From a virus: DNA of 31,118 nucleotides. The notes under the pieces were generated by a model, which was given only the letters and a program-made list of their open reading frames with translations, made no database searches and was not told the DNA's origin. How positions within the stretch are numbered: position 1 is the stretch's first letter; each line of letters starts with the position of its first letter. Location of the stretch: positions 1 through 31,118 of IMG/VR virus record IMGVR_UViG_3300042346_001122; one strand, written 5' to 3'. Position numbers and translations under genes: made by a program. This document shows, in pieces, positions 1 through 6,701 of this stretch.

Positions 1-535
1 TGGGTTCAGTTCCCCCTGCGGTTGCTGTTGGTGCTGTCAGGTAGTGGGCTGCGTAAATAGTCGGGAACACGGGGATCGGACTGATGTTATAGCAGTCATT
101 CAAGATTAAATTCTTGAGATAATTGCTGTACAGTCCAGAGATAAAGGTATGATTCAGACCGCCCGCAAGTACGATTAGGCGATCGCGTACCAGGATCGTC
201 TCAACGTCTTCGGCGTGCCAAAAGACGTAACAATTCCCAGCAACGGATGAGTCAAATAATCCAAAACCGACAATTTGACCCCAATTAGCGGTGGCACGGG
301 GGTAGGTAATATCAAGTAACTGGGTAATTGTTCCCGTTGTTGAGTCGCTAAAATAAGTGCCATTCAGTGCTACTCGGTTATATCCCCCGCCCGCAGGTTC
401 AGACCCAGGGCCGTTAACCGATGGGGTAGTGATAAACGCTGCCAAATAGGGAGAATGTGAACTTTTAGAATTGCCTCCAAAAATGTGATCGAGATATTTC
501 TGAGCAGCGAGATTGGTAAAAGATCCTGTAGCCAT
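1..535 (-). CDS. Tail-fibre-like protein, tandem domain, partial at left edge
   Basis: The reading frame opens at ATG 535 behind AGGAGA and stays open to the left edge, so the C-terminus is missing. The N-terminus (MATGSFTNL, then YLDHIFGG, PYLAAFITTP, AGGGYNRVAL, and a TANWGQIVGFGLFDS stretch) follows the pattern of the short beta-rich phage proteins usually annotated as tail fibre (Gp80-like). After about 135 residues the same pattern starts again (FISGLYSNYLKNLIL, then IYAAHYLTAPTATAGGTEP), so the protein seems to carry two copies of the domain. It is the last visible gene of the minus-strand head operon, which fits a virion role. The family assignment is from remembered sequence pattern. 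Its start lies inside the end of the upstream gene, which overlaps it by 71 bases. Confidence 0.6.
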   Translation of the reverse strand, partial: MATGSFTNLAAQKYLDHIFGGNSKSSHSPYLAAFITTPSVNGPGSEPAGGGYNRVALNGTYFSDSTTGTITQLLDITYPRATANWGQIVGFGLFDSSVAGNCYVFWHAEDVETILVRDRLIVLAGGLNHTFISGLYSNYLKNLILNDCYNISPIPVFPTIYAAHYLTAPTATAGGTEP

Positions 536-872
536 TATTATCTTCTCCTATTGAGAAGGGATTGAATTGAGAGATTGATTTGTAGCCGATTGTTTTGGCT
601 AATTCTCGTCTGAGTTTTTCCAAGTGATAACCGATGTCACACCTGCGATGTTCTTTCCATTCAATGACATCTACTCGGGTTAATCCTGTAGCCGCTTCGT
701 CTGATTTATCCTCAAAATCTTTGATTCTAAGAATTAGCTTTTGGGTTTGTTGAACCCAAGCCTCAGAGCGAGTTTCTAAGGTTTCTAGTAGAGTCATTAC
801 AGGCGTTTCTTCGGAAATGTCAACTTGTAAAATTCTCAAAACTTCCCATTTTTCCTCTAAAGTAAAGGGCAT
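465..872 (-). CDS. Small alpha-helical protein of the head operon, function unknown
   Basis: A 135-residue protein starting at ATG 872 behind GGGGGATT. It is charged and mostly helical (EEKWEVLRIL, LLETLETRSEAWVQQTQKLILRI, YHLEKLRRELAK). Its place just after the capsid and zinc-ribbon genes is where head-tail connector genes usually lie, so a neck role is possible, but I do not recognise the family. The last 23 codons overlap the start of the next gene in another frame and look less protein-like (an end rich in Ser, Arg and Phe), so the natural product may once have ended earlier, or the overlap may be real translational coupling. Confidence 0.6.
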   Translation of the reverse strand: MPFTLEEKWEVLRILQVDISEETPVMTLLETLETRSEAWVQQTQKLILRIKDFEDKSDEAATGLTRVDVIEWKEHRRCDIGYHLEKLRRELAKTIGYKSISQFNPFSIGEDNNGYRIFYQSRCSEISRSHFWRQF

Positions 873-881
873 TTAATCCCC

Positions 882-1121
882 CTATTTGACCGGACAATCA
901 GATGGTTTTGGGGTGACAGGACAAATATACTTTCCCGAATCATCCGTCAGTCTTTTTGACCCACAAACGGGACAGGAATAGCCAGCGTATTTTGGATAAA
1001 TAGGCTTAATGCCCTGGACTTTTTCTTGTTTTTTAGTCTCCGGTTTTGGCTCCGCTTTGGGTTGAGTTGGTACCGGATCTAAAATTGTTTCCTTGATGGG
1101 TTCTTTCTCTGAACTTGCCAT
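882..1121 (-). CDS. Small zinc-ribbon protein of the head operon
   Basis: A 79-residue protein starting at ATG 1121 behind a good AGGAG site. The first 45 residues are a low-complexity tail rich in Lys, Pro and Glu (for example PKAEPKPETKKQEK). The rest is a likely single zinc site: CPVCGSK at about 50-56, then YICP and DCPVK near the C-terminus, giving four cysteines in a CxxC...C...C arrangement. It sits 12 bases after the capsid gene. The role is unknown; small zinc-ribbon proteins next to capsid genes are common in cyanobacterial phages and prophages as far as I recall, but I cannot assign a function. Confidence 0.6.
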   Translation of the reverse strand: MASSEKEPIKETILDPVPTQPKAEPKPETKKQEKVQGIKPIYPKYAGYSCPVCGSKRLTDDSGKYICPVTPKPSDCPVK

Positions 1122-1133
1122 TTATTTATGCTC

Positions 1134-3011
1134 CTAAATAGCAACGTCAAGAGTCCGAACTTCAACAACTCTTAATTGTTGATCGTTAGACATTGGGGGA
1201 TTAGAAGCCGGATCTACATCCAAAGCAGCCGCGCATTCATACGAGTTCCAGATGAATCGGTTAATCCGTCCAAAACCGTCCTCTTTGGCTCGTTTAATGG
1301 TGAACGGCATGGCGATTGAACGCCCGATGGTGTCACGCCCTGCGACAAAGGATGACCGAGTGGTTTTAGCACCTGCTCCGGTAGTCTCGGATTGCACACC
1401 CTCAGTACCTACAATTCCTGCACCAAAAGCGTTTGACACAAAGATGTGGAAGTTGGCAACGCTGAACTGATATCCGTCTGTTCTTCCCAAATCATTCATC
1501 GTGGTCTGTTTCAGAAGCGACGTTAAATCATTCATCGCCACGCGGGAGGTGTACCGACTATTCTCTTGTAGGGAATTGGTCAGTGCCGCAGCCGAGAATG
1601 GGTTAGTCACTAGAATATAATGCCCATCATCAAGCGGGGGAATTTGGAGACTCCCATAGCAGTAAGCATAGAGGTTGGTCAAGAAAGTGAGATTAAGTAA
1701 TCCACTGTCACCCACGTTCACGTTGCCTACGGTCGTTGTCACAACACCGTTATCGTTATAAACAATCCGAGTAGTACCACCCCATAGCTCACGAATCAGT
1801 AAGTCTTCAAACTGATTGTAGTTATAGCCAAGATTTCTCTCAATGAATGGCATCAAATCCATCAAGGAAGTCCGCATATAGAACTCAGCAACGGTGAGGG
1901 GTGGCATGGTAGCATCCTTGCCTAGACCATACTCCTCTAAAATCGCTTTGACGTGACCCGCCTCAATAGCTTGATTCGTGGCAGTGATATCTACTAAAGG
2001 ATCTAACTTCCAAGCATTAGTAGAAGTTGCCGAAGCAGAATATCTAACTCGGGGGATTTGAATCGTGTCTCCGACGTTATATCCCAAGGAAATATTGCGA
2101 TTTGCAAATTGCCAGAAGATAAAAGCAGGAGAGTGGTTGACGCGAGTCAGCGCGCTTAAAGTTTCCAGGAAAAACGGTGAAATAGTTGTAGGGCTGGTAT
2201 TATCTGAATTTCGCCCTTGCAACAAACCGCCACGCTTCATTTGTTGATCCAATCCATCAATAATAGAATCTCTATTTTGACGAACAAATCTATCCAAATT
2301 TCCTGTATCTTTAAACTCTACAATCTCACCCGACAAGGGATTAACAGCAGTAGACAGAGGACAATCAGCTTTACTTTCCAGGATACGCTTAACTTCTCTA
2401 TAGGCATCAAGCCCTGAGATTGAGCGAGTCCGACCTTCTACTTGCAGATAAGGTGAGGGTTTATAATCTGACTGAATTTGTTGAACGTTTTGATCTACAA
2501 CGTTTAAATCAAAGCCTGTATCAGCAAAAATCCGAGTCCAATCTGCTGTTTTTTTGCGCTCCTCTTTAATACTTTCTTGATGTCTTTTTTCAGCTTCAAT
2601 CAACTGATCTTTAACTTGTTCAGCTTCTTCTTTGGCTTTTTTAAGTTCATCAAGAGCTTGCTGAATAATCACAGAATCCTTGTCAGCTTGCGCTTTTTCT
2701 TTCTGCTGAATCAAGGATCTTAGTGCCACCATATCAAGTTCAACAGTTTTTCCGTCTTCCCCAACTTCAATCACAGGATCTTTTTGGGGTTGAATAACGG
2801 GAACATCTACTGGACTTTCAGCATTATCTTTTCCGACAATTAAACTCGGTTTTTCCATAGTTGGATTTTCAATTGGAAGGTCTTCTGGCTTGGGAGCTTG
2901 ATCGGTCTTGCGTTTTTGCTTTGCAGCATTTAAACGTTTGATTGCATCCGTTTCCACTCCCGACTCACTATCAGAAAACGTATCCTTTAATATATTTAAG
3001 GCACGCTTCAT
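1134..3011 (-). CDS. Major capsid protein with N-terminal scaffold-like coiled coil
   Basis: A 625-residue protein. Residues 1-95 are polar and low complexity; about 100-165 form a long charged coiled coil (LRSLIQQKEKAQADKD, then LDELKKAKEEAEQVKDQL), as in scaffold or delta domains removed by a prohead protease; about 230-625 read as an HK97-fold shell protein (SPFFLETLSALTRV, VGDTIQIPRVRY, LLIRELWGG, HYILVTNPFSAAAL, and a C-terminal FIWNSYECAAALDV). The downstream fold call is by pattern and context: a probable protease gene lies upstream and a minor-head gene before that. No strong Shine-Dalgarno is visible before ATG 3011 (ATCTTAAAATG), which is odd for a gene expected to be highly expressed. 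The coiled coil in front of the shell domain suggests the scaffold is fused rather than separate. Confidence 0.72.
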   Translation of the reverse strand: MKRALNILKDTFSDSESGVETDAIKRLNAAKQKRKTDQAPKPEDLPIENPTMEKPSLIVGKDNAESPVDVPVIQPQKDPVIEVGEDGKTVELDMVALRSLIQQKEKAQADKDSVIIQQALDELKKAKEEAEQVKDQLIEAEKRHQESIKEERKKTADWTRIFADTGFDLNVVDQNVQQIQSDYKPSPYLQVEGRTRSISGLDAYREVKRILESKADCPLSTAVNPLSGEIVEFKDTGNLDRFVRQNRDSIIDGLDQQMKRGGLLQGRNSDNTSPTTISPFFLETLSALTRVNHSPAFIFWQFANRNISLGYNVGDTIQIPRVRYSASATSTNAWKLDPLVDITATNQAIEAGHVKAILEEYGLGKDATMPPLTVAEFYMRTSLMDLMPFIERNLGYNYNQFEDLLIRELWGGTTRIVYNDNGVVTTTVGNVNVGDSGLLNLTFLTNLYAYCYGSLQIPPLDDGHYILVTNPFSAAALTNSLQENSRYTSRVAMNDLTSLLKQTTMNDLGRTDGYQFSVANFHIFVSNAFGAGIVGTEGVQSETTGAGAKTTRSSFVAGRDTIGRSIAMPFTIKRAKEDGFGRINRFIWNSYECAAALDVDPASNPPMSNDQQLRVVEVRTLDVAI

Positions 3012-3020
3012 TTTAAGATT

Positions 3021-3113
3021 GGTAGGTATGCAATTCTGAGTTTATCCCAAGCGTTTAAGCGAAGTGATACAATTTATTCAGAAGTGATATAGATTGAGGG
3101 GGTAGGTATGCAA
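3021..3113. promoter_or_regulatory. Repeats between capsid and XRE genes; candidate operator
   Basis: GAAGTGATA occurs at 3061-3069 and again at 3081-3089, exactly 20 bases (about two helical turns) apart. GGTAGGTATGCAA occurs at 3021-3033, just upstream of the capsid start on the other strand, and at 3101-3113, where it spans the XRE start codon. Paired sites in a divergent region beside an XRE gene suggest an autoregulatory operator. Binding is inferred only. Confidence 0.4.
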
Positions 3114-3359
3114 ACGAAGCCCAAAAGCCACAATATTCCTAGTGGCTCCGAGGATAATATAAACGAATTTAGCTTAGGAGAATTGATATTAATTGCCAGA
3201 AACCGAGCCAACTTATCCCAGGAAACGCTAGGGAAAAGGGCAGATATTGCCCGATTGAGTATTCATAGATATGAGCATGACCTGTCAGTCCCATCTTGTG
3301 ATCGGCTTGAGAGGATAGCCAAGGTTGTCAATCATCCGATTAATTGGTTCTATCAATAA
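3108..3359 (+). CDS. XRE-family helix-turn-helix regulator
   Basis: An 83-residue protein on the strand opposite to the head operon. After a polar 20-residue tail, residues 23-82 form a typical Cro/C1-type HTH: SLGELILIARNRANLSQETL, KRADIARLSIHRYE, then a stabilising helix ending NWFYQ. The ATG follows GGGGGTAGGT. It is divergent from the capsid gene and preceded by paired direct repeats, so it may control the head operon or itself. It has no extra domain, so a minimal phage Cro-like or accessory repressor is the best reading. Being inside the head module suggests an inserted accessory gene (moron). Confidence 0.85.
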   Translation: MQTKPKSHNIPSGSEDNINEFSLGELILIARNRANLSQETLGKRADIARLSIHRYEHDLSVPSCDRLERIAKVVNHPINWFYQ

Positions 3360-3373
3360 ATTGATTTGTTCTA

Positions 3374-4045
3374 TCAATGATCATAATTTTCTGGTAGCTC
3401 AACCTTAGCACCTGGTAGATTTGGGATTAGAACTAGACTAACTTCTCCCAAATCTTTAGAGCCTTTCCTGATATAAAATGGGGCTGTTATTTCGGTATCT
3501 GGTTCTACTAGGGATGGGATAAGATGGGGACAAGCTGCGTCATAAAATGAGCAGTCGCACAACGGACACCATAGATCCTCTATTGTGAAATTTCCTAGTG
3601 AAACGTAACTAATTGTTCCCAACCAAAGGGATTCCAAGATAGGGGAATCAACGGGGATAATGGCTTTTAACTCTAATTTTGCATAGCCTTCATCCCCAAC
3701 AATCCAACTGTTTAACTCGAAGTTTCCAGCTTTTGCCAGTTCATTGTACGGCGGTTCTTCTTCTTCATACTTAGCATCAAAAACCCGCCCCTGAACTTTA
3801 TTGATATTTTCCCAGTCATGGTCTAAAGTAACGGTAATTCCCGGTGCTAACATTGCTAATTTCAAGAGGGAATCTTTAGACCATTTACCCCGCCCTCGAT
3901 TCATCAAATTGTCGGCTGCGGTGATTTCCACTACCACAACTTGATGGGGTTCGGCATTGGAAAACTTTTTAATTTTTAGCATTTCCTCTGGCGTGGGGTG
4001 AGGGAACCCGATTCTTGTGTTTTGAGTAGTCGAAGTCGTGAACAT
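3374..4045 (-). CDS. Probable prohead maturation protease
   Basis: A 223-residue protein upstream of the capsid gene. Residues 74-90 read LDHDWENINKVQGRVFD, matching the His-containing strand of phage capsid proteases, and residues 144-152 (TISYVSLGN) place a Ser where the catalytic serine is expected; H76 and S149 are the candidate residues. After that comes a cysteine cluster (C160, C163, C165, C172, H174: CPLCDCSF and CPHLIP) typical of the S...C..C...C.H arrangement of several phage prohead proteases, probably a zinc site. It would cleave the N-terminal coiled-coil part of the capsid protein. Known: such proteases precede capsid genes. Inferred: which residues are catalytic. No clear ribosome binding site before ATG 4045. 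Confidence 0.62.
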   Translation of the reverse strand: MFTTSTTQNTRIGFPHPTPEEMLKIKKFSNAEPHQVVVVEITAADNLMNRGRGKWSKDSLLKLAMLAPGITVTLDHDWENINKVQGRVFDAKYEEEEPPYNELAKAGNFELNSWIVGDEGYAKLELKAIIPVDSPILESLWLGTISYVSLGNFTIEDLWCPLCDCSFYDAACPHLIPSLVEPDTEITAPFYIRKGSKDLGEVSLVLIPNLPGAKVELPENYDH

Positions 4046-4091
4046 AGTGATTTTCTAATATAATAAGATTAAATCAATTCTAGGTTAAATT

Positions 4092-4292
4092 ATGGCTGTT
4101 CATGTTGATAAAAATAACCCCCAAGAAATTATCGTTTCTTCTCGCGGAGCCGACGGTCAGTTAGCCCCTGTTGGGGTTTTAACTTTCACCTTTGCGGGAA
4201 CTCCCGAAGTTGCCACCATTGCCATTGTACCCACATCGGGCGAGGCTGTACTTGGTGGCACAACGGCGGCTGTCACCCTAACTTTTTCATAA
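4092..4292 (+). CDS. Small beta-rich protein inserted in head module
   Basis: A 66-residue protein on the strand opposite to its neighbours. The sequence alternates beta strands and turns rich in Thr, Val and Gly (VGVLTFTFAGTPEVATIAIV, AAVTLTFS), as in Ig-like or decoration proteins. A good TATAAT (4059-4064) lies upstream at a workable distance. It lies between the protease and minor-head genes, and its end overlaps the minor-head gene tail by 20 bases. A capsid-decoration or tail-decoration moron is plausible, but there is no firm family match and a Shine-Dalgarno is not evident. Confidence 0.5.
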   Translation: MAVHVDKNNPQEIIVSSRGADGQLAPVGVLTFTFAGTPEVATIAIVPTSGEAVLGGTTAAVTLTFS

Positions 4293-4959
4293 GTATTGAA
4301 AAGTTAGCACAGTCAAAACTTCCAAACCGCTTGACAAAATCTCGCGGTTTTTCTTTGGCGAATTTCTTGGTGCAACCACAATTTGATCCGCATTCGCACC
4401 GCTCCGTAGGGTTGGGAAGTGTGTCTATAGGTTGCCACCCCATGCCTTCATAAGTTATGCAAGGTTGGCAAGATTCCTTTTTGGTTCTGACCCTACACTC
4501 CCAAGAATAACCCGCTTTCTTGTGTCCTTCAGTTCGGGCTTTTTCGTGTTGACCTGATCCGGCGTTGCTATACATCTCTAATCGCCTAAAGAAATCAGCT
4601 TTGCTAACTCCGGTAGTTTGGATTTCCTTAGCAAATTCCCTCAAATATTTGTATTCCTTTTTGAGTCGATTGCCAATTAATCCATAGTCCCGTTGATTCA
4701 TAGAACCTTTACCACCGCGACCAAGTAGGTATGATTGAATATGCAAGTTTTTGAGTGCGATCGCAGTCATTTCTTCCCAAGTTGAGAGGGATATTTTACC
4801 ATTGACCAATAATTCCCCAATGGTCTTAATATCCCCCTGTGTCGCCTCAATGTTGCGCTCCATCATAAACTTAATGGCAGTGGCGGGTACAAACTGACCC
4901 CGACCCGCACCCTGTTTGTAATGGTAGCGTTGAGTTTTAGGATTGAATAAGTAATCCAT
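4273..4959 (-). CDS. Phage minor head protein, Mu gpF-like
   Basis: I start this at ATG 4959 (MDYLFNPK, behind AAGGCACGGG), 228 residues; an upstream TTG at 4983 in the same frame has no better site. The N-terminal part is helical and Arg/Lys-rich. The C-terminal part from about 165 (KKESCQPCITYEGMGWQPID, then ERCECGSNCGC) is the signature of the Mu F / SPP1 gp7-type minor head domain: a C..C pair followed by a Gly-rich stretch and a second Cys-rich end replacing the usual HPNCRC. These proteins sit near the portal and help head assembly. Here the portal gene that normally lies just upstream is missing. It overlaps the upstream gene by 23 bases. Confidence 0.7.
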   Translation of the reverse strand: MDYLFNPKTQRYHYKQGAGRGQFVPATAIKFMMERNIEATQGDIKTIGELLVNGKISLSTWEEMTAIALKNLHIQSYLLGRGGKGSMNQRDYGLIGNRLKKEYKYLREFAKEIQTTGVSKADFFRRLEMYSNAGSGQHEKARTEGHKKAGYSWECRVRTKKESCQPCITYEGMGWQPIDTLPNPTERCECGSNCGCTKKFAKEKPRDFVKRFGSFDCANFSILMKKLG

Positions 4960-5158
4960 TTTCCCGTGCCTTTTCAGTTTCAATCATTCTTGTAGATGCC
5001 AAATCTTTTTCATATTTCAACTTAACTTTTACTAAATTATCAAGCTGATCAGGTGTCAATTTAACCTCCCCACCATAATCATCATTTATAATCCATAAAT
5101 CCCCAAGTTTAGCAAGGGTTGGACAACATCTGTTTGAGCATAGTTCAATTCTTTCCAT
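4937..5158 (-). CDS. Small hypothetical protein in head operon
   Basis: A 73-residue protein whose ATG shares its A with the stop of the upstream gene (TAATG at 5160-5156), a standard translational-coupling arrangement, and whose 3' end overlaps the minor-head gene by 23 bases. It has a Cys pair near the N-terminus (LCSNRCCP) and a charged helical C-terminus (LTPDQLDNLVKVKLKYEKDL). Not recognised. Tight coupling on both sides supports that it is real. Confidence 0.6.
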   Translation of the reverse strand: MERIELCSNRCCPTLAKLGDLWIINDDYGGEVKLTPDQLDNLVKVKLKYEKDLASTRMIETEKARENGLLIQS

Positions 5159-5532
5159 TATTTAGATCCTAAGTTAAATATTTCAATTGGGGTTTTGTAG
5201 TCGGGAATCTCCAAAGTTTTAGGAGTCTTAAAATTTCCCTCTAACTCCTCTATCTGGGATTCAATTATATTCTCAATCGACACCGAAACATAAGCATTAA
5301 ATAAACCCGCAAGAATCCCTGTAACGGGACTAAATGGCATTCCCAGAACAAAATAAACTAGCACGGAACTCTCAAATGTCTGGCAGTATGGACAATTAAA
5401 CAACTCCCTAAAAAGTTGGTGTTTCTGTTTAAGTGATTCCCTAATCCTATCAAGCAATTTGTACTTAAACAAAAACCATCTTAAACCAAGAGACAATAAC
5501 AGGAAAACTAAAACACTTTCAAAATTAGGCAT
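5158..5532 (-). CDS. DUF1360-like small membrane protein
   Basis: A 124-residue protein with an N-terminal hydrophobic helix (SVLVFLLLSLGLRWFLF, about 6-22) and a second hydrophobic stretch after a cysteine pair (LFNCPYCQTFESSVLVYFVLG, about 44-64), followed by a Gly/Ala-rich segment and a polar tail. The CxxC before a helix resembles the DUF1360 family (usually CPFCLGFW), known mainly from phages and phage-like elements but with no known function. It starts at ATG 5532, two bases after the stop of the HTH gene. A membrane protein at this place in a head operon is unusual, since terminase and portal genes are expected here. Confidence 0.6.
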   Translation of the reverse strand: MPNFESVLVFLLLSLGLRWFLFKYKLLDRIRESLKQKHQLFRELFNCPYCQTFESSVLVYFVLGMPFSPVTGILAGLFNAYVSVSIENIIESQIEELEGNFKTPKTLEIPDYKTPIEIFNLGSK

Positions 5533-5534
5533 AA

Positions 5535-6092
5535 TTAATCTTCTGAGATTTCTTGAGTTTGTTCTTTTTCAAGGTTTTCAAAGTATTCGATTAATACCTT
5601 GTTTTGATAGAGTTGATCATCTACCATTGCCAGAGTTTTCAAAACTTCCATCCCATTTCGAGAGTGAACTTGCGCTCCTGACTTGGTGGCTTTAGAACAA
5701 GCCTTTAGGGAGTCTTGCTCATTATTTGCAGCTTTATAGGCATTGTTGGAAAGGGTGAGGGAATATGCTCCGTTAGTCTCTAGGGCTTTCCTAAATGCTT
5801 GCCATGTTTTTTGTTTTTCCTCTAAATCCTGTTGATAAGCCATTCTGTCCTTTTCTATTGTTGCCTTAATTATTTCTGCCCGTTCGGTTAGGAGTTCATG
5901 TCTGATTTGCTCCCAAATAGGTAGTTTTTTCCATCGCCTTAAATTTGTTTCTGAGATGTTAAGCCGCCTACCAATCTCTCGGTTATTCAGGTAAGGGTTC
6001 TCAATAACCTCCCTGACCGCTTCCCTGATCCTTTCAATGTTTGGTACTGAAGCAATAGTTTTATTTAGCGCATGGTGACGCAATAACAACAC
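5535..6092 (-). CDS. HTH protein, possible small terminase-like
   Basis: A 185-residue protein with a HTH at about 30-58 (ENPYLNNREIGRRLNISETN, then LRRWKKLPIW) followed by long charged helices (TERAEIIKATIEKDR, then LEEKQKTWQAF). A DNA-binding N-terminus plus a helical C-terminus at the head of the head operon is the arrangement of small terminase subunits, but no large-subunit gene follows, so this is tentative. The start is uncertain: the longest frame begins at GTG 6092 with no ribosome binding site. It is divergent from the modification cassette, with only 42 bases between them. Confidence 0.6.
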   Translation of the reverse strand: MLLLRHHALNKTIASVPNIERIREAVREVIENPYLNNREIGRRLNISETNLRRWKKLPIWEQIRHELLTERAEIIKATIEKDRMAYQQDLEEKQKTWQAFRKALETNGAYSLTLSNNAYKAANNEQDSLKACSKATKSGAQVHSRNGMEVLKTLAMVDDQLYQNKVLIEYFENLEKEQTQEISED

Positions 6093-6134
6093 TTTAAAGT
6101 TAACATGGTTAAAAGTCTTATTGCAAACTAATTT

Positions 6135-6701
6135 ATGAGTAAACCTAAAATTACTGAGACAGATATCAGCAAACTAACTCCCGATCCGAATAATGCCCGC
6201 AAAAGAACGCCGTTATCAGCTAAGGTGATTTCCAAATCCTTAGAACAGTTTGGGGCTTGCCGTTCCATTGTTATTGATGAAAATGACGTTATCCGTGCGG
6301 GGAATGGAACCTTTGAGGAAGCGGGTCAACTAGGGATTGAGAAGGTTTTGGTTGTAGAAGCCGATGGTAATACGATTGTTGCTGTTAAGCGTAAAGGGTT
6401 GTCAGAGTCGGATTGGAAACAATATGCGATCGCTGATAATACGGCTTCTGATTTCTCAACATGGGACTTTGATCTATTAAATGATTTAGTTCAGGAAGTT
6501 GATCTGAGTGAGTTTTTCCCTGATTATAAATTAAATGAATTGTTGGAACAGTTGGGCAAGGGTGAAGGGTTTGGCGATACTGAACAGCAAGAGGAAGATG
6601 AGGAATCAAAACCACCAGAAGATTTTAAAGAGTATGACGAAGACATCGAAACAGAACATACTTGTCCTAAGTGTGGTTATAAATGGTCAGGGGGTAAATA
6701 A
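6135..6701 (+). CDS. ParB/Srx-fold protein with C-terminal zinc ribbon
   Basis: A 188-residue protein. Residues 5-125 are a ParB-N domain: ISKLTPDPNNARKR at the N-terminus, then SAKVISKSLEQFGACRSIVI and IRAGNGTFEEAG, the phage version of the ParB box II region. After an acidic linker (about 145-172), the C-terminus has HTCPKCGYKW, a half zinc ribbon with only two cysteines. In phages such proteins often lie next to DNA methylases; a DNA-contacting, scanning or nuclease role in the modification is a guess. The next gene starts directly after its stop, so they are one operon. The cassette is on the opposite strand to the flanking head genes. Confidence 0.75.
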   Translation: MSKPKITETDISKLTPDPNNARKRTPLSAKVISKSLEQFGACRSIVIDENDVIRAGNGTFEEAGQLGIEKVLVVEADGNTIVAVKRKGLSESDWKQYAIADNTASDFSTWDFDLLNDLVQEVDLSEFFPDYKLNELLEQLGKGEGFGDTEQQEEDEESKPPEDFKEYDEDIETEHTCPKCGYKWSGGK

